From positions 1 through 7,964 of the forward strand of contig DASYAN010000568.1 of NCBI GenBank assembly GCA_036501345.1: 7,964 bases of DNA, in the 5' to 3' direction. A program made the translations under genes and the position numbers. The first letter of the stretch is position 1, and every line of letters starts with the position of its first letter. Shown piece by piece: positions 1-7,300 of the stretch. The DNA is from DASYAN01 sp036501345 (GTDB lineage Bacteria; Chloroflexota; Ktedonobacteria; Ktedonobacterales; Ktedonobacteraceae). The notes below the pieces were generated by a model, which did no database searches, was not told the DNA's origin, and saw only the letters and a list, made by a program, of their open reading frames with translations.

Positions 1-128
1 GTGGCCAATTTCATAAGATATAATCGTATACTTTCTCTATTGAGAGTGAAATACTCTATAGTTGTTGGCTTTTCTAAGGCCGATCTCAGCGTATGACGCA
101 TTGTAGAATAATTTAGCTTTTTTTCCAT
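1..128 (-). CDS. N-terminal fragment of a third GT-C glycosyltransferase paralogue (cut by window edge)
   Basis: The minus strand from an ATG at 126-128 reads open to the window edge, giving 42 whole codons that begin MEKKLNYSTMRHTL and continue through LEKP to end in LMKLA. The neighbouring complete gene starts MEKNPHFSTIRYIF, then LEKP, then YLTKLA at matching spacing, so this is the start of another copy of the same family. A ribosome binding site AAGGAG (minus strand, 138-143) lies 9 bases before the ATG. The gene sits 69 bases downstream of the stop of the preceding copy, in the same direction, as the third gene of the array. Only the cytoplasmic N-terminal extension is visible. The catalytic and membrane parts lie outside, so integrity and function cannot be judged here. 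Confidence 0.85.
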   Translation of the reverse strand, partial: MEKKLNYSTMRHTLRSALEKPTTIEYFTLNRESIRLYLMKLA

Positions 129-197
129 CTGAAGCAGCTCCTTCTCTATTATACTAAGGAAGAATAAACCAATAATAGCCAGTAAGCAGGAGGCTAT

Positions 198-1784
198 CTA
201 GGGGGATAAAGGGTCAAAATCTTTCTGTGAAGAAGGTGGCTGCGAGGAGATCTGTCTGAAGCGATAGGCTAGCAAGAACAGCACAGGAGGGAGAAAGATG
301 GTAAGGTAGGAGGCGTTGCTGGCGATGACAATTATATTCTGCAAGTGTGATCCGGCCCATGGGAATATATAAGCGTGGACAAGTTCGGTCAGAGTAGCTC
401 CATAGAGGAAGAGAAAAGCGGCCAGTGATACCGGGATGCACGGGATAAGTATGGCAAATACAAAAGGCCAGATAAAGTACCATGGCTGGACGAATGTAGT
501 ACCAAATGCCAGCAAGGCAAACATAGTAAGAAAACAGCCCTTGAGCATACTCGAAAAATCTCTTGAGGAAAGCCAGAGGGCATACAGGAAGCAGAGCCCG
601 AAGATGGCCCATCCTATCAGTTTGCTCTGATCAAGAGAGATGCTTCCTGAAGAAAAGCCATAGAGGAATACATTAAACGAGTAGAGTCGCTCTTGAATTT
701 GGTCGAAGAAACGCTGAAGAGTTTGTGGGCCAGCCCAGAAGAGAGCAAAGCCGTCAATCATGAATGAAAAGAAGACTACAATAGCTTTTATGGTGTATGT
801 GGTGCGTGCTTTCGCTGTTGGTTGCTGTCTAAAGCTATAGATGAAAAAGAGAGGAATGAGTGGTAGAGAGGCAAATTTGATCAAGGCGGAAGCTGTGATG
901 AATGTCATGGCCCAGGCGTGTCGCTTTTCTACCAGCGCAAATACTGCCAGAACGATAAAAAATGTCATAACAATATCGTTGTGGCTGTTAGCTGAATACT
1001 CGAGGAGAGCAAAAGGATTCCAAGCCAGGGCGAGTGCGCCAGGAAGGGCAAATTTGGGGGCGATATGTGAAAGGATTTTGTAGACGAAGAATGCTTCAAG
1101 GATGAGCATAGCAGAAAACATCAATTTGAAAAGCAGGACTGAGGCGAAGACATTTCTTCCTGCTATTAGAAGTGGTACTGCTTGAATAAGCTGAGTAAGT
1201 GGTCCGTAGGCCGATGGCAAGTTAATGACAGTTCCTGCCAGCTTCATCAGAGGATCATGGGGAAACAGGGCTGGTGGAGTAACCATCGGATTGGCATGGT
1301 GTTGCACCATGACCAGACCACGTGCGACATAGAAGAAGAGGTCAAGAGCAGTAATAGGATAGACGAAGATAGTTGTTAACGCGAAAATCACGCCGAAACT
1401 GAGAATGATCCAGAGGGTAGCACGATCCTGATATTTGTGTGCTTCCCACCATGCAAGGCCAAACATCACAAAGAGGAAGCTAAAGACGATCACGAATGTG
1501 AGAAAGCCAGCATGGGTATATCCACTCATACTTCCCATATCAGATTTTGCGCTCTGAAAGTAGTGTGTTAGTGGAAAATTACGTAAAAGGTAAAATAAGT
1601 ATATAAGTTCACTGATCGTGCCAAATAGGAAAAACCATATGTGAGATCGTAGCAATGTAGCCAATTTTGTGAGGTAAGCTGGCGCATTTTCTTTGTTCGT
1701 AGTGTCATGTGCTATACTCACTGGCTTTTCTAAGGTTGGCGTGAAGATATAGCGTATAGTGGAAAAATGAGGATTTTTTTCCAT
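198..1784 (-). CDS. GT-C fold membrane glycosyltransferase (polyprenyl-phosphate-sugar dependent, MptA/MptB or GT87-like), copy 2
   Basis: This 528-residue integral membrane protein probably moves a hexose, likely mannose, from a polyprenyl-phosphate carrier to a glycan or lipoglycan on the outer face of the membrane. Visible signs are many hydrophobic segments (first about 47-67, 93-113 and 122-142) and family-type motifs in the expected order: YPITALD (142-148; D148 is a candidate catalytic or metal-binding acid), NP (165-166), YGP (193-195), WNP (255-257), HND (268-270) and QPWYxxWP (433-440). The first 45 residues are polar and probably cytoplasmic. The C-terminus is hydrophilic and ends DPLSP. 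The start at 1784 is chosen because AAGGAGG lies 5 bases upstream and the MEK start matches the next paralogue; an upstream ATG at 1832 adds 16 residues without support. The gene lies 78 bases after copy 1, in the same direction. Donor and acceptor are inferred from family resemblance, not shown. Confidence 0.85.
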   Translation of the reverse strand: MEKNPHFSTIRYIFTPTLEKPVSIAHDTTNKENAPAYLTKLATLLRSHIWFFLFGTISELIYLFYLLRNFPLTHYFQSAKSDMGSMSGYTHAGFLTFVIVFSFLFVMFGLAWWEAHKYQDRATLWIILSFGVIFALTTIFVYPITALDLFFYVARGLVMVQHHANPMVTPPALFPHDPLMKLAGTVINLPSAYGPLTQLIQAVPLLIAGRNVFASVLLFKLMFSAMLILEAFFVYKILSHIAPKFALPGALALAWNPFALLEYSANSHNDIVMTFFIVLAVFALVEKRHAWAMTFITASALIKFASLPLIPLFFIYSFRQQPTAKARTTYTIKAIVVFFSFMIDGFALFWAGPQTLQRFFDQIQERLYSFNVFLYGFSSGSISLDQSKLIGWAIFGLCFLYALWLSSRDFSSMLKGCFLTMFALLAFGTTFVQPWYFIWPFVFAILIPCIPVSLAAFLFLYGATLTELVHAYIFPWAGSHLQNIIVIASNASYLTIFLPPVLFLLAYRFRQISSQPPSSQKDFDPLSP

Positions 1785-1789
1785 CGGAG

Positions 1790-1796
1790 CCTCCTT
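1790..1796 (-). promoter_or_regulatory. Ribosome binding site AAGGAGG that fixes the start of copy 2
   Basis: The minus strand reads AAGGAGG, then CTCCG, then ATG at 1784. This full Shine-Dalgarno match with 5-base spacing supports the MEKN start over the in-frame ATG at 1832, which would place this site inside the coding sequence. Confidence 0.8.
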
Positions 1797-1862
1797 GTTT
1801 TTGCCCTCTTCTCTCCATAAAAAAGGGAACAAACAGATAGTATATGGTAAGTAAGAGATAAT

Positions 1863-3380
1863 CTAGGGGGATAGAGGGTCTAAATTCTTTTCTTTGTATG
1901 AGTAGTTGGGTGACTGCGATAGGATGTATCTGAACCGATAAACAAGTAAGAACAACACAGGTGGGAAGAATATAATAAGGTAGGCCGTGCTGTTGACAAT
2001 GGCAAATGCACTCGGGATACCGAATGTTCCCCATGGGAATATATAAGCATGGATAAGCTCTACTAAAGTGCCAGCGTAGAGGAGGAAAATGGCGGCCAGC
2101 GATACCTCTGTTTGCGGGATGAGTATGGCAAGCACGAATGGCCAGATCAGGTACCAGACTTGTATGTATGTTGCGCTGAATGCCAGCAAGGCAAACATGG
2201 TAAGCAAACAGCCTTTCAACATTTGCGATAAATCTTTTGAGGCAAGCCAAGAGGCATACAGAAAGCATGCTCCGAAGAGATTCCAGCCTATCGCTGTGGC
2301 CTGATTAAAAGAGATCCTCCCTGAAGAAAAATCCTGTAGGAACATACTGAACGAATAGAGCTGAGTTTGAGTTATGGTACGAAGGTAGCCGAGTGTTTGT
2401 GGTCCTGCCCAGAAAGGTCCAAAGATGGCAAGTATGAGTCCCAAAAGTGCAATAGTAGACTTTATGGCATAGAGCATACGTTTTTTATGTGTTGGATGAT
2501 GAGTAAAGCTATAGATAAAAAAGAGTGGAAGGAGCGGTAGAGAGGAAAATTTAATCAAAGCAGAAGCTGTGATGAGGGTCAGAGCCCAAATATGGTGCTC
2601 TTTTACCAGTGCAAATATTGCTAGAATGATGAAGAGCGTCATAGCGATATCGTTGTGGCCGTTGGCAGAGTACTCCAAGATAGTAAATGGATTCCAGGCC
2701 AAAGCGAGTATAGCTGGTAGAGCAAACTTGGGAGCAATATGAGAAAGAATTTTATGTATAAAAAACGCTTGAATAATCAAAATAGCTGAAAACATACACT
2801 TGAGGAGGAGCAGGGAAAGAAATATGTTTCTTCCAGCCACTGCTATTGGGAGAGCTTGAATAAGCAGGTCAAGAGGTCCATAGGGTGATGGTGCGGTAAT
2901 AAATCCTCCAGCCAATTTCATCAGGGGATCGTGAGCAAATACAGATGGTGGAGTAATCATCGGATTGGCATGATATTGCACTAGGACTAGGCCATGTGTG
3001 ATATAGACAAATATGTCAATGGCAGTAATGGGATAGACAAATATGGTTGTTAATACAAAGATTGTGCTGAAGCAGAGAATGATCCAGAGTATGGTGCGGT
3101 CCTGCAATCTGCGTACTTCCCACCAGGCAAAGCCAAACAGGATAAAGAGAACAGTGAAGGCAAGCAGGAACTTGAAAAAGCCAACGTGCGTATGTTCGGT
3201 AATTGCTCCTATATCTGTGAGTTCCATGGAATGGAGCGCTATAGGGAAGTCGTGTAAAAGGTAAAAAAAATACACAAATTCACTAGCTATACCAAGGAGA
3301 AGAAGCCATGTATGAGATTGGAGCCAAACAACAAATTTCGTAAGGTAAGATAGCATCTTTTCTCTTTCGTCTTGAGACAT
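1863..3380 (-). CDS. GT-C fold membrane glycosyltransferase (MptA/MptB or GT87-like), copy 1
   Basis: This 505-residue polytopic protein is the promoter-proximal member of the array and closely resembles the next gene; in the block from APKFALP to FFIYSF about 60 of 77 residues are identical. It carries the same motif series: YPITAID (116-122), NP (139-140), YGP (167-169), WNP (229-231), GHND (241-244), WYLIWP (409-414) and a C-terminal DPLSP. The expected role is transfer of a sugar, perhaps mannose, from a polyprenyl-phosphate donor on the extracytoplasmic side. It differs from copy 2 by lacking the roughly 35-residue MEK...LEKP extension, by GHND in place of SHND, and by QVWY in place of QPWY. 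The start at 3380 has GAGGA (minus strand, 3391-3395) 10 bases upstream. An internal ATG eight codons later (LSYLTKF) is a weaker alternative. Substrate and linkage remain unknown. Confidence 0.87.
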   Translation of the reverse strand: MSQDEREKMLSYLTKFVVWLQSHTWLLLLGIASEFVYFFYLLHDFPIALHSMELTDIGAITEHTHVGFFKFLLAFTVLFILFGFAWWEVRRLQDRTILWIILCFSTIFVLTTIFVYPITAIDIFVYITHGLVLVQYHANPMITPPSVFAHDPLMKLAGGFITAPSPYGPLDLLIQALPIAVAGRNIFLSLLLLKCMFSAILIIQAFFIHKILSHIAPKFALPAILALAWNPFTILEYSANGHNDIAMTLFIILAIFALVKEHHIWALTLITASALIKFSSLPLLPLFFIYSFTHHPTHKKRMLYAIKSTIALLGLILAIFGPFWAGPQTLGYLRTITQTQLYSFSMFLQDFSSGRISFNQATAIGWNLFGACFLYASWLASKDLSQMLKGCLLTMFALLAFSATYIQVWYLIWPFVLAILIPQTEVSLAAIFLLYAGTLVELIHAYIFPWGTFGIPSAFAIVNSTAYLIIFFPPVLFLLVYRFRYILSQSPNYSYKEKNLDPLSP

Positions 3381-3465
3381 TGTTTTGAGATCCTCGGATT
3401 CCTGACCACAGCATAACCCCTACTAGCTTTAAATAAAAGGGGAAAGAAGGGACAAGTTTAATGAA

Positions 3466-3494
3466 ATTATACAGGTGTTGACAACATACCCACA
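3466..3494 (-). promoter_or_regulatory. Probable promoter of the glycosyltransferase array
   Basis: The minus strand has a perfect -10 TATAAT at 3466-3471. At 17-base spacing the -35 is TGTGGG (3489-3494), a weak match, which would suit a promoter needing an activator or kept low. Predicted transcription starts near 3459, leaving a leader of about 80 bases before copy 1. Its spacer contains the -35 box of the opposing tetR promoter, so the two polymerase sites overlap and should compete. Confidence 0.5.
3476..3486. promoter_or_regulatory. 11-base palindrome over the tetR -35 box
   Basis: The sequence TGTTG-A-CAACA has perfect 5-base arms around a single central base and covers the TTGACA -35 element of tetR as well as the spacer of the opposing promoter. 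It could be an operator for a second regulator, but short palindromes around TTGACA arise easily by chance. Confidence 0.25.
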
Positions 3495-3506
3495 GCAAGC
3501 TATACT
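3478..3506 (+). promoter_or_regulatory. Strong sigma-70/sigma-A type promoter for tetR (and probably the RND gene)
   Basis: TTGACA (3478-3483) and TATACT (3501-3506) are separated by exactly 17 bases, with the -35 at consensus and the -10 one base from TATAAT. Transcription should begin near 3513, giving a leader of about 87 bases to the preferred tetR start at 3600. No other promoter of similar quality precedes the permease gene, so this may drive both genes. Confidence 0.75.
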
Positions 3507-3520
3507 CGTGTCAGTAGAGC

Positions 3521-3542
3521 TTACTTACTGATTAGTAAGTGA
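3521..3542. promoter_or_regulatory. Candidate TetR operator (inverted repeat at the tetR transcript start)
   Basis: Perfect 7-base arms ACTTACT (3523-3529) and AGTAAGT (3534-3540) flank GATT. One mismatch further out, T3521 pairs with A3542. Palindromes with TTACT/AGTAA-type half-sites are common targets of TetR/AcrR-family repressors. The site starts 8 bases after the predicted transcript start and 58 bases before the tetR gene, where a bound dimer would block initiation or early elongation. Autorepression, perhaps extending to the permease, is inferred from position. Confidence 0.6.
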
Positions 3543-3599
3543 AAATATAGAGAAAAATGCATGAATTCAAAGAAAATATCTGCTCATGAAGGTAAAAAT

Positions 3600-4205
3600 A
3601 TGGAAAAAGATCAGGAGACGCGACGCCGCATCCTGACAGTAGCAGAGCGGCTTTTCCTCGCAAAGGGCTTCAAGGGTGTGTCTATGAAGGATATTGCTGA
3701 CGAGGTAGATGTCACAACCGCGGCGCTCTATTATCATTTTTCTGAGGGAAAACAAGAACTCTTCTTGTGTATGATTCAACAGGCGATTGAAGATTGGGGA
3801 GAGCAGACCTTTCACGAGGTCAATCAGGTCAGTGGGCTACGCCAGAAGTTACTCGTATTAACACAACATACGCTTTCACGCCATCTTAACAATTTCTTTG
3901 CGTTTTCTCGTGATGTAGAAGAGTTCTGTCGTGATAATGCGAGGAAACGTGAATTGATGGTTAGCCACCGCAAAGGGCAACTCCAACGCGTTACAGCTCT
4001 CTTTCAAGAAGCCATCGATGGTGGTGAGATCACACAGGTAATTCCTGCAAACCTCCTGGCACTGATGTATGAAGGTATGGCAATGGGTCTACAGTTTGGC
4101 AGATATTTCTTTGCTGCAGATATAGAGCAGCGAGATACACAGCAACTGGCCACGATGATAGTACAGAGCTTTTTAGATGGGATTACAAACCCTGCTAAAA
4201 GATGA
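3600..4205 (+). CDS. TetR/AcrR-family transcriptional repressor, probable regulator of the RND pump
   Basis: This 201-residue protein has the usual length and shape of a TetR regulator. The N-terminal part (about 1-47) fits the family DNA-binding domain: RRRILTVAERLFLAKGF, then GVSMKDIADEVDV, with recognition helix TTAALYYHF (39-47). The remaining roughly 150 residues form the variable helical ligand-binding and dimer domain. The start at 3600 is preferred because GAAGG (3588-3592) sits 7 bases upstream; an in-frame ATG at 3561 would add 13 residues but has only a weak purine stretch before it. A near-consensus promoter and a palindrome at the transcript start lie upstream, and the permease gene follows 121 bases downstream in the same direction. 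Repression of its own promoter and the pump is the expected role. The inducer cannot be read from sequence. Confidence 0.9.
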   Translation: MEKDQETRRRILTVAERLFLAKGFKGVSMKDIADEVDVTTAALYYHFSEGKQELFLCMIQQAIEDWGEQTFHEVNQVSGLRQKLLVLTQHTLSRHLNNFFAFSRDVEEFCRDNARKRELMVSHRKGQLQRVTALFQEAIDGGEITQVIPANLLALMYEGMAMGLQFGRYFFAADIEQRDTQQLATMIVQSFLDGITNPAKR

Positions 4206-4247
4206 GTTCTTCTACTTGGCTTAACTCATTATGATAGAAAGTTTTCT
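4202..4247. repeat. Two small inverted repeats between tetR and the permease gene
   Basis: ATGAGTT (4202-4208) and AACTCAT (4223-4229) form a 7-base stem with a 14-base loop that overlaps the tetR stop codon. Just after it, AGAAA-GT-TTTCT (4236-4247) is a 12-base palindrome. Neither is GC-rich nor followed by a T run, so they do not look like an intrinsic terminator. They could tune read-through or mRNA processing into the permease gene, or be chance. Confidence 0.3.
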
Positions 4248-4280
4248 CTATAGAACTTAGTAGGTTGTTAATAGGTTTGT

Positions 4281-4298
4281 GAGGTAGGTGAGGTAGAT
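4281..4298 (+). repeat. 9-base tandem repeat in the permease leader
   Basis: GAGGTAGGT is followed directly by GAGGTAGAT, two 9-base units differing at one base, ending 28 bases before the permease start codon. The purine-rich units could act as extra ribosome contact sites or a protein site. No function is shown. Confidence 0.4.
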
Positions 4299-4326
4299 AA
4301 ATTTTGCCTGCGAAAGGAAATCGAGC

Positions 4327-7300
4327 ATGTCGTTCTTAGCAAGGTTAAGCTTGGCAAACAGGAGTATTGTTGCGCTGGCAACAATTGTTATTCTCCTGTT
4401 TGGTGGGCTGATTATCCCATCACTCAAAGAAGAACTTTTCCCTGCGATTACTTTTCCCACCCTCTCGGTGGTTACTCCATATCCTGGTGCGTCACCTTCT
4501 ATTGTAGAACATGATGTCACAGATCCTATCGAACAGAGTATTCAAGGCATTGATGGATTACAAAATACCACGTCCTATTCGAATGAAGGGGCTTCAATCA
4601 TTGTTGTCTCCTTCAATTATGGTACTGATCTTAATCAGGCTCAGCAAACACTCTCCCAATCGGTCAACAAAATCCAGCAAAATCTGCCTTCTGGTGTAAC
4701 ACCGCAAGTACAATTATTTAGTATTACTGATTTACCCATCATCCAGCTTGCGGTTACTGCTGACGAGGATCAACAAACGTTAGCATCTCAGTTAAAGCAA
4801 GACACCATCCCGTCACTTGAGCAAATTAGTGGCGTTGGGAATGTTACTGTGACTGGTGTACGCAATCAAATTGTGACGGTCACCCTTGATCTTGATAAGC
4901 TCAAAGCGAATGGCTTGAGTGTTACTCAGGTTCAGGGAGCTCTTCAAGCGAATAATATCTCGCTGCCAGCAGGTGATGTCTCATCTAATGGCCAGACGGT
5001 CCCTATTAAAGTTGGCAATACATTCAATTCTCTGGATGATCTCAATAATATTGTTGTTGGTGTACATACAGCTCAGTCATCTGCTGGGACTGCAGGCACT
5101 GGTACTAACACAAGTACAGGGTTTTCGGGAGCTACTGGCGCAAGTACGGGGTTTTCAGGAGCTACTGGAACAAGTACAGGGTCTTTTGGGGCTACTGGTA
5201 CATCAACATCGGTGATTCCACCGACTCCTATCAAGCTGAGCGATGTTGCGACAGTTCAGGAAACCTTATCTCCATCGACCTCGCTCACACGTACAAATGG
5301 GAAACCGAGTCTTGGTATCTCTATCGTGAAAACATCGGATGGCAATACTGTTTCTATTTCACAAGCGGTTCATGATCAGATTCCATCCCTGCAGAAAAAT
5401 CTTGGTCACAATGCCCGGATTTCGGTCATCTCTGATCAGGCTCCAACAGTCACCAAATCGATTCAAGACCTGACTAGTGAAGGATCGATTGGTGCAGGCA
5501 TTGCGATTCTTGTTATCCTGCTCTTCCTCTTTTCCATTCGCTCAACGCTGGTTACGGCTATCTCTATTCCGCTGTCCATCGTTGTCGCGCTCATCGGACT
5601 CTATATTGGTAACTACACGCTGAACCTCTTAACGTTGGGAGGTTTAACGATTGCGGTTGGACGCGTTGTCGATGACTCTATTGTTGTGCTTGAAAATATC
5701 TTTCGTCACCTGCAAAGAGGTGAAGAAAAACGGGTGGCGATTCCGGCAGCGGTGCGTGAAGTTGCCAGGGCTGTAACTGCATCGACTCTGACAACCGTGG
5801 CTGTCTTCTTGCCTATTGCCTTTGCTGGTGGTCTCGTCGGAGAGCTTTTCAGCTCGTTTTCTGTTGCCGTAACTGTAGCCCTGATAGCCTCGCTCTTCGT
5901 CTCCCTGACCATTATTCCTGTGCTAGCCTACTGGTTCCTGAAATCGCCAAAACCAGGGACACAACAGGTGCATCACGAACAAGAGACAGCGCTTGAGCGC
6001 GGCTATGTGGCCCTGATGCGCTGGGTAACTGGTCTGTGGTGGCAGCGGACAGTGCTGATTGTTGCTGCTGTTGTGATCCTGATTATCTCTTTCAGTCTCT
6101 CGCGTGGACTGCAAACAAACCTCTTTGGTTCTTCTGGAGGAAATACCTATATGGTTACTCTGACCCTTCCTCCCGCAACTAGCCTGGATAAGGCCGATAG
6201 TGTAGCTAAACAGGTTGAGAATGTGATTGCAAACCTGCCTGATATTAATACCTATCAGGTAACAGTAGGGTCAGGTGGCGCATTCTCCAGTCTTAGTGGA
6301 GGTGGCTCCAACACAGCAAGTTTCTCCATTACAGCAAATGCAAGTGCGGACCAGACGGCATTCCAAAATACGCTGAACAGCCGTCTCGACGCATTGAAGA
6401 ACCTGGGTGGAACCCTCACGGTTTCGGCTGGCAACTCTGGTCCCAGCAATGCCACTGTCCAGATTAATGTCCAGGCCTCCGATGATCAAGTACTGCGTCA
6501 GGCCTCACAGCAAGTCCAGAATGTGGTCTCCCATGAGAGTGGCCTGACCGATGTTACTAGTAACCTGACTGAGGCAACTCCCGAATTTGATGTGCTTGTC
6601 AATCCCCAGTTAGCCTTAAAATATGGTATGACAGCAGCACAAGTGGCACAAGACGTACGCGCGGTCTATTCAGGTTCAAAAGTCACAACGATCACACTTA
6701 ATGGTACCCAGCAAGATGTCGACCTTTTCATCGGCTCTCCTGGGACGACTATTGATCAGATCAATGGTCTGCTTATTCAGACTCCGCTTGGTAACGTTAT
6801 GGTCAGTGACCTTGCTACGGTTGAACAGACCGACGGTCCAACGCAGATTACGCATATTAATACCAACCGGACTGCGACGATCAGTGGGACGATCATTGCT
6901 ACCAATGTTGGTGCGGTAAGTACAGATCTCCAGCAGAAAGTCAATAAGCTCATATTGCCACACGGAGCATCTGTTTCGTTTGGTGGGGTATCCTCGGACC
7001 TATCAAGTACTTTTACAAATCTTGGTCTGGCGGTGCTGGCAGCAATTGCCCTCGTCTACTGTATTATGGTTGCCACGTTCCGTAGTCTGATGCAACCAGT
7101 CATCCTGCTTGTCTCTATTCCATTTGCTACCACAGGCTCCATTATCCTGTTGCTGATTACCCAGACTCCATTGGGGGCAGCTGCATTGATTGGTTTTCTG
7201 ATGCTGGTTGGTATCGTCGTCACTAATGCCATCGTCTTGCTGGACCTGGTACGGCAATATCGAGAAAAAGGCATGGATGCACGTCGAGCCGTTATTGAAG

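Noticed and set aside
1785..1832. Upstream ATG at 1832 extending copy 2 by 16 residues
   Set aside because: The extension contains the AAGGAGG ribosome site of the downstream ATG, has no site of its own, and the other paralogue starts at the MEK position.
1847..1856. AAGTAA sequence in the gap between copies 1 and 2 as a second TetR operator
   Set aside because: Only a half-site is present; the inverted partner is missing at the needed spacing.
214..2268. Two minus-strand frames (214-612 and 1705-2268) whose translations resemble each other
   Set aside because: They are off-frame readings of equivalent parts of the two paralogous glycosyltransferase genes. Their similarity comes from the shared duplicated DNA, not from a second protein family.
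3561..3599. tetR start at 3561
   Set aside because: Only a weak purine stretch precedes it, whereas the ATG at 3600 has GAAGG at 7-base spacing and gives a typical TetR N-terminus. It remains possible.
5110..5199. Short tandem repeats as a CRISPR array
   Set aside because: The units are directly adjacent without spacers and are in frame within the permease.
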